Origin: Candidatus Heimdallarchaeota archaeon | GTDB taxonomy: Archaea > Asgardarchaeota > Heimdallarchaeia > JABLTI01 | Direction of reading: 5' to 3' | Length of the DNA stretch: 28,107 nucleotides | Assembly: GCA_023128635.1 (NCBI GenBank) | Contig: JAGMDP010000002.1 | Coordinates: forward strand, 1-28,107 | Shown: positions 7,259 through 14,900 of the stretch, in pieces | How the letters are laid out: the number at the start of each line of letters is the position of its first letter | Position numbering within the stretch: position 1 is the stretch's first letter | Made by a program: the position numbers and the translations under genes | Notes under the pieces: generated by a model | Told to the model about the DNA's origin: nothing | Seen by the model: only the letters and a program-made list of their open reading frames with translations | Databases searched by the model: none

Positions 7259-7867
7259 TTATTTTTCCAGATTTAATAACGCAGATTTTTCAATCGCTAA
7301 TTTTTCAATAATTGCAGAATCTGTAGAAGAGACGTTCTTGGTTTGAGTGTACATGTGAATTACTTCATCAGAAATTTCGAGGTTTTTAAGAACTTTCTCA
7401 AAATTGTTTACTTTTATTCTATCAATATTCATTTTGTAATCTTGAATTTCTATAGCAAGTTTCTCGAAAAATGCTTTGAAATTAAACTGTTTTATATCTT
7501 TTAGATCATTTGATGAATCAATTATCTGAACCATAACCAATTTCTTAGTTGACAAAACAATGCCTACTTTTGGAAAAGCTTTCCTTATCTGACGATTTCC
7601 AGATAAATAGAGCATGATTTCTGCATTTAGATTCTTAGCAATGTTGGTGTTATCCTTAAATGACTTTATAGCAAAACGAATGCATGCTTTCAAATGAATA
7701 ATACCTGCTGCTGCTTCTGCATCAAAAACCAGTAAAGTATGATTAGCTGCTAGTTTCTTTTCTTCGCTAATCAGTTCAGCTACTATTTTAGTAATTTCAT
7801 TATTAACTAGAGATTTTTTTAATAATGCTTGAGAAATTATAACCTTATGTTGTTCAATTTCTTGCAT
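7259..7867 (-). CDS. cgi121: KEOPS complex subunit Cgi121
   Basis: Cgi121 is the tRNA-recruiting subunit of KEOPS, which makes threonylcarbamoyladenosine at position 37 of ANN-decoding tRNAs with Kae1, Bud32 and Pcc1. The family hallmarks appear in order in this 202-residue protein: a segment of type FDAEAAAGIIHLKACIRFA, then LNAEIMLYLSGNRQIRKAF, and a following Gly-Ile beta-strand. The LYLSGxRQI motif is the most diagnostic. The protein is longer than many archaeal homologues (~150-170) through a C-terminal helical extension (about residues 150-202). The ATG start has GGTAAT 6 nt upstream. Other KEOPS genes are not adjacent. With the convergent THUMP gene this makes a small tRNA-modification neighbourhood, possibly by chance. 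Confidence 0.82.
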   Translation of the reverse strand: MQEIEQHKVIISQALLKKSLVNNEITKIVAELISEEKKLAANHTLLVFDAEAAAGIIHLKACIRFAIKSFKDNTNIAKNLNAEIMLYLSGNRQIRKAFPKVGIVLSTKKLVMVQIIDSSNDLKDIKQFNFKAFFEKLAIEIQDYKMNIDRIKVNNFEKVLKNLEISDEVIHMYTQTKNVSSTDSAIIEKLAIEKSALLNLEK

Positions 7868-8008
7868 TTAAAAATTACCTTAAAGAATTTTCCCTTATTA
7901 TTCCTTATAATAATTATCAAAGATTTTCAAGAAAAGACAAATATAGAAGAATTCATGAAGAGATTTTAAAGAAAATTAATAATTAATATATCAAAAAGGT
8001 ATATTGGT

Positions 8009-8599
8009 GTGAATTCAGTGGAAACAGATATTCTAGTTTTAACCTATGATGACATCTGGTTATTAACAAACGAGCTAGCAAAGAAAATACGTGCTTCTAA
8101 TTTGAAACCTGAAATCCTAATAGGTATTGCACGAGGGGGACTAGTTATAACACGTATTCTAAGTGATATTTTGGATATTTTTTCTGTAGCAATAATTGGT
8201 GTAGGATTTTATGATGGAATAAAGGAAACTAAAAAAGAACCAATCCTCACTCAAGAACTTCATACAGATATAACTAATAAGAAAGTATTACTAATAGATG
8301 ATGTCTCAGATACCGGGAAAAGCTTCGAATATGCTGTCAAGTATCTCCAATCGAGAAAAATGCAATTACTCCAGACAGCAGCATTACACTATAAACCACA
8401 CTCAATTTTCAAACCAGATTTTTTTATTAGAGAAACAGCTAGTTGGATAGTATATCCTTGGGAATATATGGAATTCACTAGATTATTCATTAAACAACAG
8501 TTGGGAAAAAATGCAAACAAAAAAACAATTATTCAAGAGTTAAAAAACCTAAAAATTCCTGAAATTGTTGTAGCGGAAGTATTAGAGTATAAAACTTAA
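8009..8599 (+). CDS. Purine-type phosphoribosyltransferase (hypoxanthine/xanthine PRTase-like)
   Basis: A type I phosphoribosyltransferase of 196 residues. VLLIDDVSDTGKS (93-105) is the PRPP-binding loop, and IGIARGGLVITRILSDIL (38-55) is the PPi-loop region. The short hood and the tail of the core, FIRETASWIVYPWEY (about 139-153), resemble archaeal and bacterial xanthine/hypoxanthine salvage enzymes (Gpt/HGPRTase-like), which make nucleoside monophosphates from bases and PRPP. About 35 C-terminal residues form an extra helical segment. The exact base cannot be assigned; a regulatory PRTase is possible. The start is GTG at 8009 with AAGGT 8 nt upstream; a second GTG at 8018 is nearly as good. 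It faces the 7TM operon tail to tail. Confidence 0.82.
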   Translation: MNSVETDILVLTYDDIWLLTNELAKKIRASNLKPEILIGIARGGLVITRILSDILDIFSVAIIGVGFYDGIKETKKEPILTQELHTDITNKKVLLIDDVSDTGKSFEYAVKYLQSRKMQLLQTAALHYKPHSIFKPDFFIRETASWIVYPWEYMEFTRLFIKQQLGKNANKKTIIQELKNLKIPEIVVAEVLEYKT

Positions 8600-8600
8600 T

Positions 8601-8640
8601 TAAATAAAAAAGAAAAATTTCTGGAAACAATCCAGAAATT
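8601..8640 (-). terminator. Hairpin plus U-tract terminator of the 7TM operon
   Basis: A perfect 10-bp inverted repeat (8616-8625 with 8631-8640) encloses the 5-nt loop AACAA. On the minus strand it is followed by TTTTTCTTTTTTATTTA (8615-8601). The first two bases of the stem belong to the stop codon (8639-8641) of the 7TM gene. On the plus strand it may also help end the PRTase transcript. Confidence 0.78.
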
Positions 8641-9418
8641 AAGAGTCATTCATTTTTGTTTCCCTGTATCGATTGCGGATGAAATTAGGCATTGTAAAAC
8701 CTATGTATGCAAAACCACACATGAATATCGCAAAAACATAAGCTAAGAAGAAGAATGGCGTATAACCACCTGAAATAATGCCAAGAGCATTGTCACCAAA
8801 TAAGAAGTCTAAAGCAAATGAAAGATAGATTAGAATGCCGAACACACCTGATAAAATAATAAATCTGAATCCAGCTTTTTCCCATCGTAAAGTAGCATGT
8901 CGAAGTGGTTGTCTAGTAAATATGATCAATGCTATGAAGGAAATGAATGTTAAAGCTAAGTGATACAATGTTGGAAAAAGTGTGTAAGTAGGAGCTGGCC
9001 ATAATCTAATACCCCCTCCTAAAAGTATTCCAATTGTAATTCCATTTAACGCAGCGAAAAATAATGGTACGATCATTCCTGTTCGTCTGAACGCTGCAGC
9101 TTGAGAGAAAACCAATGCCACAAAAATCAGGATGAAGATATTGCTTAGAGCTGAAAAACTATACCCTAACATCACACCAATAGAGCCATATTCCCTTCCT
9201 TCAGGATTTAATAGTAATCCATTCACTACAAGATACTCGAGCAATCTGAAGACGAACAAACAAATGATAGCTATATCCCAAAATGCAAAAGCTACAGCTA
9301 AAGTAAGAGCTGTTCTTCTCCTTCTATCAAAGTACCGAATAAAAAGCATTGTAACAACGAACATTACAAAAACAAGAACAATGCCTTCTGTAATAACCGC
9401 TGCAAGTAGTCTATCCAA
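8639..9418 (-). CDS. Seven-transmembrane protein, paralogue A
   Basis: The 259-residue protein has seven hydrophobic helices at about 10-28, 37-60, 81-104, 114-134, 147-167, 184-206 and 220-243. Positive residues cluster in loops 1 (RYFDRRRR), 3 (FRRTG) and 5 (RQPLRHATLRWEK) and at the C-terminus, so the predicted topology is N-out/C-in, as in rhodopsins and GPCRs. Helix 7 has no Lys, which excludes a retinal protein. I do not recognise the family. It shares with its upstream neighbour FIRYF.RRR, FAFWD, YSFSALSNIF, NGITIG, RWEKAGF.FII and YTPF......FAI.MC..AY.G..MP.F. The start is TTG, with AGGAGG 9 nt upstream inside the end of the previous gene; the 8-nt overlap implies coupled translation. 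Confidence 0.8.
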   Translation of the reverse strand: MDRLLAAVITEGIVLVFVMFVVTMLFIRYFDRRRRTALTLAVAFAFWDIAIICLFVFRLLEYLVVNGLLLNPEGREYGSIGVMLGYSFSALSNIFILIFVALVFSQAAAFRRTGMIVPLFFAALNGITIGILLGGGIRLWPAPTYTLFPTLYHLALTFISFIALIIFTRQPLRHATLRWEKAGFRFIILSGVFGILIYLSFALDFLFGDNALGIISGGYTPFFFLAYVFAIFMCGFAYIGFTMPNFIRNRYRETKMNDS

Positions 9419-10190
9419 GATCTTTTTCCTCCTTAAACAATCTGCGTAGAAACGTTGGCATCACATAACCAGCATATGCCAGAGTACACATTAGTATGGC
9501 AAATGTCCATCCAATATAAAGAAACGGAGTATATCCTTCTTCAAAACCTGGCACAAATAGTGTTACGACACGATCTAGTGCAAGCATTAAGTAAATCATT
9601 ATTCCAGCTAATGCTGAACCAATGATAAAACTGAATCCTGCTTTCTCCCATCGTAACTCTACTCTTCCTCTTGATACGATACTAAAGAACAAAAGTAGTA
9701 GAAAAGCAACAAATGTCATAATTAAGTGGTAAATTGTTTGTTCAAGTGGATAAGCTGGGTTTAATGGGTCAGCTATTATTGTATCGATAATGAGACCAAT
9801 AGTTACTCCGTTTAAGATTGCATTTGCTAAGGGAACCATTTTGTATGTCTTCCGAAACATAGGTGATTGTGCGAAAATTTGGGAGATAAAGATAACCAGA
9901 AATATATTGCTAATAGCAGAAAATGCATACCCTATATTGAAACCATACCTAACAACTTGAGATAATCCTTCTGCGATTGGTTGTCTTATATAATGGATTA
10001 AGGAACCTAGAAAAACTGAAATCGCACCTAAATCCCAAAAAGCAAAAGTTATAGCAAGTGTTAAAGCTGCTAGTCTTCTTCGCTCAAAATATCTAATAAA
10101 CAAGAAAATTACTACTATTGTAACAGCTACAGTTACTATACCCACTGTTACTAATGCTCCTAAACTTACATCACTAGGTAAATCTGCCAT
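9411..10190 (-). CDS. Seven-transmembrane protein, paralogue B
   Basis: Clear paralogue of the next gene downstream, conserved along the whole length and, from the chosen start, also exactly 259 residues long. It has seven hydrophobic helices with the same positive-inside pattern (RYFERRR, MFRKTYK, SRGRVELRWEK, FLRRLFKEEK at the C-terminus), giving N-out/C-in. I prefer the ATG at 10190: it has GGAGG 11 nt upstream and matches the N-terminus of the paralogue. An ATG at 10223, overlapping the previous gene by 14 nt, would add 11 hydrophilic residues and has no spaced ribosome site. Helix 7 lacks Lys. Function is unknown; a sensor or receptor role for the pair is inference from topology and operon structure only. 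Confidence 0.78.
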   Translation of the reverse strand: MADLPSDVSLGALVTVGIVTVAVTIVVIFLFIRYFERRRLAALTLAITFAFWDLGAISVFLGSLIHYIRQPIAEGLSQVVRYGFNIGYAFSAISNIFLVIFISQIFAQSPMFRKTYKMVPLANAILNGVTIGLIIDTIIADPLNPAYPLEQTIYHLIMTFVAFLLLLFFSIVSRGRVELRWEKAGFSFIIGSALAGIMIYLMLALDRVVTLFVPGFEEGYTPFLYIGWTFAILMCTLAYAGYVMPTFLRRLFKEEKDLG

Positions 10191-10209
10191 TTTAATCAGT
10201 TCCTCCAAG

Positions 10210-10629
10210 TCACCAAAGAGCATCCTTCATTTTATCAATAGGTGACTCTTCTTTAAGATGCCACTCAACGATTTCATCCAGTACTTTCTTGCATTCAGAA
10301 CAATCATTATCTGAACTCATTGGATCATATATCTTGTCAATTCCAGTAGCTATTTGTTTAGCAACATCTTCCCATTCTTTTATCGCTCTTTTATCTATGG
10401 ATTCACTAAAAACTAATGCTACAGAAATGTTTTGAATAGCAAAGATTATTGCTGTTAATCCAGCAGCTAGATCAAGGTTAAAGACACCTTTTTCCAGTTT
10501 AATCGCTATTTCTTGTATTTTTGCAAGCGAATTACTAAAATCATCCATTCCAGGATCTACTTCACCAAAAGTAGAAGTTATTAAAACTTGATTCGCTTCT
10601 TTGGTAAAAATTATAGCATTCTCAATCAT
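10210..10629 (-). CDS. Small soluble protein, first gene of the 7TM operon (possible longin/roadblock-like fold)
   Basis: The 139-residue protein is not recognised by family. It has no signal peptide or membrane helix. The pattern suggests two N-terminal beta-strands (NAIIFTKE, QVLITSTFG), a helix (~28-48), a second helix (DLAAGLTAIIFAIQ), a strand (VALVFSES) and a long helix (~83-101), followed by a tail with CSECKK. That order resembles longin- or roadblock-type proteins, which are abundant in Asgard archaea and act on small GTPases, but similarity is only at the pattern level. The ATG has AGGAG 11 nt upstream. It leads the three-gene operon, ending close to or within the start region of the first 7TM gene, so it could be the cytosolic partner of the pair. 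Confidence 0.6.
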   Translation of the reverse strand: MIENAIIFTKEANQVLITSTFGEVDPGMDDFSNSLAKIQEIAIKLEKGVFNLDLAAGLTAIIFAIQNISVALVFSESIDKRAIKEWEDVAKQIATGIDKIYDPMSSDNDCSECKKVLDEIVEWHLKEESPIDKMKDALW

Positions 10630-10649
10630 TGCTAACTATTCTCCTGATC

Positions 10650-10678
10650 AATAATAACATAGAAAATATGATATTATT
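10650..10678. promoter_or_regulatory. Imperfect inverted repeat upstream of the 7TM operon
   Basis: Arms 10650-10661 and 10667-10678 form a 12-bp inverted repeat with one mismatch around a 5-bp centre (GAAAA). It lies 21-49 bp upstream of the ATG of the operon's first gene, where the promoter should be. It could be an operator or simply TATA-like AT-rich DNA. Confidence 0.35.
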
Positions 10679-10786
10679 AATCAACAATTCTTTAAAGTAT
10701 AATTTCATAAAGAGTATTAGCTAAATAAATTTCACCCTTATAGCAAAAAGTGAACTATTAACAGAATTCATACTTTTTAGGTTAAG

Positions 10787-10793
10787 ATATAAA
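10787..10793 (+). promoter_or_regulatory. TATA box of the GHMP kinase gene
   Basis: ATATAAA is centred about 34 nt before the ATG at 10824. With the usual archaeal spacing transcription would begin near 10815, giving a leader of under 10 nt. This supports ATG 10824 rather than the upstream TTG at 10812. Confidence 0.45.
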
Positions 10794-10823
10794 CAGAAAT
10801 CATAAATAGAGTTGATAAATGAA

Positions 10824-11903
10824 ATGGCTAAAAAACTATCTTATTCAGCTCCTGGAAGGGTTTGTCTGTTTGGTGAACATCAAGATTATCTTAAACTAAC
10901 TGTTATTCCTGCAGCAATAAACTTACGAACAACAATAACAGTAGAGAAAAATAATACGAATGAAATCAAAGTTGAATCTGTTGACTTAGAGTTAGTTGAT
11001 TCTTTCAAAATTACTAAAGAGATCTCATTGGTAAAGAATGAATTTGACTATATTCGAGCAATTATTATGGTTTTGTTTAAAGAAGGTTTAGTGAAAGAAA
11101 TTCCTGGATTTAATGTAAGAATTTCCAGTCAGGTACCTATAGGGTCAGGTCTTTCTTCTTCAGCTGCAATTCTTGTGTCTTGGTTAACTGCTTTGAATGA
11201 TCAATTAAAATTAGAATTAAATAGGACTGAGATTGCAGATCTGTGCTTTACTGCTGAAAATAAAATATTGGGAGTAAATTGTGGGATAATGGATCAATAT
11301 TCCTCATCTTTGGGAGGAATATTTTCCTTAGATTGTGATGGCCCTCCACACAAAATACAACGGTTTACAACAAATTTAGATGGTTTAGTAATTGGTGATA
11401 GTTGTGTAAGACGATCAGCTAATGAACCCTTAACATTATTGAGAAATCAAATAACAACTGGTTTTGAAAAAATCCAAAAGCAGGGTGATTTCAAGTTAAG
11501 ATCTTTAGCTTCTGATACTCTCACTGAATTTCGGGATATTATTACTGAAGATGAATATAGAAGCTTACTTGGTGTAATTACAATCAGAAATATAACCGAA
11601 AGATCTAGCATTGAATTATCTAAATCTAGCAATCAAGATATTGAATTTCTTGGGTTATTACTTACCAAGCAACAAACAATGCTAAGAGATTATCTTGGTG
11701 TTTCAATACCTGAACTTGATAATTTAGTGGATGTGTCTATAAAATCGGGAGCCCTTGGTGCAAAACTCACCGGGGCGGGTTTAGGAGGATGTATAATTGC
11801 TTTATCTCCAGGCAGAGAAGAAGAAGTAGCAAATGCAATAAATAATGCTGGTGGGAAAGCGACTATATGCAAGATTGATTACGTTGGAGCTAAAAAAGAA
11901 TAG
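10824..11903 (+). CDS. Galactokinase-type GHMP sugar kinase
   Basis: GHMP-fold kinase of 359 residues that phosphorylates a sugar at the anomeric hydroxyl using ATP. The galactokinase signature region reads APGRVCLFGEHQDY (9-22), equivalent to GRVNLIGEHTDY, where the E-H-x-D residues bind the sugar. The ATP loop is VPIGSGLSSSAA (104-115), the catalytic base is probably the Asp in GIMDQYSS (157), and GAKLTGAGLGGC near the C-terminus is motif 3. The Gly-Gly that normally follows EHxDY is replaced by Leu-Lys, so the substrate may be a uronic acid, arabinose or another sugar rather than galactose. No sugar-pathway gene adjoins it. ATG 10824 is preferred over TTG 10812 from the promoter position. 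It converges on the giant solenoid gene, with 13 nt between them. Confidence 0.85.
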   Translation: MAKKLSYSAPGRVCLFGEHQDYLKLTVIPAAINLRTTITVEKNNTNEIKVESVDLELVDSFKITKEISLVKNEFDYIRAIIMVLFKEGLVKEIPGFNVRISSQVPIGSGLSSSAAILVSWLTALNDQLKLELNRTEIADLCFTAENKILGVNCGIMDQYSSSLGGIFSLDCDGPPHKIQRFTTNLDGLVIGDSCVRRSANEPLTLLRNQITTGFEKIQKQGDFKLRSLASDTLTEFRDIITEDEYRSLLGVITIRNITERSSIELSKSSNQDIEFLGLLLTKQQTMLRDYLGVSIPELDNLVDVSIKSGALGAKLTGAGLGGCIIALSPGREEEVANAINNAGGKATICKIDYVGAKKE

Positions 11904-11916
11904 CAATTTGCTTTCC

Positions 11917-14900
11917 TTATTTTGCTCTGCCAACTAAACGAGGATTGATTTTACCTTCTAAAATGAGGTATTCGATTTCCCGTTGAATAGTTTCTGGTGG
12001 GAATTTGAGTTCTTGCGAAATCTTGTTTATGTCAATATTTCCAATATCCTGGTATCCGAGAGCAAGATTTTTGACTTCAGTTCTTAACTGTAGATAAGAG
12101 TAAACAACAGAATTATTCTCATTGAGAGTTGCTTGGAATTTCTGTGGAAGGTATTCAATGCGGATAACACTTAGAGCTTCATCTAATGTTAAAGCAGTAT
12201 TTTGAGCAATTTCTGTTACAACAGCTTTTCCTTTGTCAGCTAATTCTTTATCCAAGAAACTAATTGTTCCTTCTAATTGTTTATCAGAAACAAAAAGACC
12301 AATTGGGAAATACTTTCCTTCAATCTCTTTTCTACCATAGAGATCTTGGATTAAGACATTAACTAGATCTGAGATGGGTTGATCCTGCATATAATCATGT
12401 ATACTTAGTTTACCACTTTCTCTGATATCTTCTTTGATTTGCTCTTTATAGATTTCAGAATATTCCTGTACACCTCGCTCAAATAACACATTTACTTGTT
12501 GAGCCTGCTCTAAAGCTTCAGGGATTTGACCTTTAAGTAATTCTTCAATTGAATTTCTTATTGCTTGGTATTTTTTATTCTTCAAAACCTTTTGATCTTT
12601 AATTTGGTCAAATAATTTTATAATTGAAATAAAGTCCCAAATACGTAATTTCTTTGTTATAGAACGGATTAACATGTCTATGAATAATTCAACAACTTTT
12701 GCATCGCTAATCGCAGCTATATACTGAAACATGTAAGTATCATAGATTTTTGTTTCCTCTATGAAATTACCTGTTTTATCATATATTTTTGTTGCAGCGT
12801 ATAAGTAAAGAATAGAATCATAAATAACATTTTTCTTTCCTGATTCAAGCATATTTTCGACTTGTTCCAGTGCTCTGACAGCGATTGCTTCTGCTTCTTT
12901 GACATTTTCTCGATTTGCAAACACCATTCCAGGGATTTCAAATGAAAGGTATCCATCTTTCATTGGAGCTGTATTGAACATATCTTGTATTGTTTTAGCA
13001 ATAAGTTGGATGCTTTTCTCATCACGTGATAATTCATAATTTTCAAGTGCTGCAGAATAATAATAGAGTCCTTCCTTGTAATTCTTATCTCGTAATCGGA
13101 TGTCTCCAATAGTAGCAGCTGCAATAGCAGTGTCAGCAATTAATCTTTCATCATCTAATAAAGCAAATATTCGACCTGCAGTTTTAAGCAAACTTATAGA
13201 TTCCATTAAACGTTTTCTTTCAGCAGCTTCTTTTCCATCTTCCATACATTTAGTTCCTATTTCCACAACTCTTGATCTTTGCCCAAGTCCAGTAAGAGCG
13301 ATTGCAAGGACTTCATACAGAACATCAATACCTTTTACTTTCCGTTTGAGTATGGTATCAATTAATTCAAAGGTTTTATCAATTACAGCCATACCCAACT
13401 CAATTTCTTGGGTGATAACCGCAAGTTGCAAGGATTGATCAATAATCTTTATAGTCTGATCGAGAAGCATTGTTTTTGCTATCATTTCCTCTGCAGGTTT
13501 AAACCACTCATAAATCATATTTGATAGGCTAATATTACCGAGAATAGCTAATGAGTAATTTGTATTCAAAATAGTTTGCAAGAGACGAATGACGTTTTGT
13601 CTGGCAAAAATCATAAGTTCAAAATCTTCTTGTTCTAATGCTTGCTGATTCAAGTGAATAAGTGGGATGATTGTGACCGGATAAAGTTCTTGATGAGTAA
13701 GTGAGGATGCTAAATCAGATAACATAGTTAGGATTTTGATGCCATAGGTACGAGTCGTTGGCTCGAGACTTAATTCTCGTCCAGTATGAGTCATTATACC
13801 CATAAATTTCCTTATTTCTTTTAATTCATTAACTCCAATGAAGATATTTAATGCTTGATTTACTGTCGTATCAAGGTAGTCGTATTGTTTTTTATCTATC
13901 AAATAATTAACATGAGATAGATATGCATTTGCAATCTCGATTTGTAGTTTGGTATTATTTGCATTTTCAGCTGCTCTAAAAGCTGGTTCAAAAATACGTC
14001 TAACTATTCGAGGAATCTTTGTTCTCAACAATTTCTTTCCATAATCGAGAAGTGTTTTTGTGAGTTTTTCTAAATCTTTTGCTGCTTTAATTTGAGTGAA
14101 GAATTTAATTGTTGAATCTATAAATTGGCTAATTAAAACCATTCTTTCTTCTTCGACCTCGAATATTTTTTCATATGCTGGGCTTAGAACTTGTGTTATT
14201 GCTTCAAGATAATTAGAAGTAGCTCGACTTGCTTTCTCTGTTTTCTCCTCGAATTCAGAAATTAAATCAGCACCAGCATTCATAAATTGAATACCTAGCA
14301 TTGCATCTCCTTCTTTCACAAGCTTAAGTCCGAAATCAATACAACGATTGCCGACTTTTGGCAGATAATCTTTAAGACCTGCTTGTAAAGCTAATTCCAT
14401 TGCTTTAGAAAAGTAAAGTGCTGCAATATCGTAATTCTTTTCATTAAGCATTTTTCCTCCGAGATTAATGAATATTTCAGAGATAACCATACTACGTTCA
14501 GGCTGACCTAATGCAATGAACAGCTCTCCGGAAAGCTCAACGAGAGGTACTCCGACAATGATATTCTGATTATCGATTTGCTTTCTACCTTCTGTGATAA
14601 GATTGTTAGCAATATCACTTGCTTCTTTGTTAAGGCCACCTCGTGCTAGCAAAAGTATACCATTACGAAACGCTTCCACTGCAGCATTCATTTCATTTCG
14701 TTTTATGAGTGTTTCTCCAAGATCAATGCTGATTTGACCAATGCCTACTAAATCATTTATTGTTCGCAAAATACCAATACCTGAAGCAAAAATAATGTGA
14801 GATGCCTCGAGTTTCCCTTCATCTCGAAGAATAATACCTTGATTTCTACAGACAGTAGCAAGGTGCTTAATTGCTGGTTCATCAGTAATTTGTACGGTTT

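Noticed and set aside
8639..10190. The two 7TM proteins as rhodopsins
   Set aside because: Neither helix 7 contains the Lys needed to bind retinal, and no retinal-pocket pattern is visible.
10630..10823. Hidden tRNA or small RNA gene in this AT-rich gap
   Set aside because: No TΨC-like GTTCRA box or cloverleaf pairing was found; the other gaps were also scanned without success.
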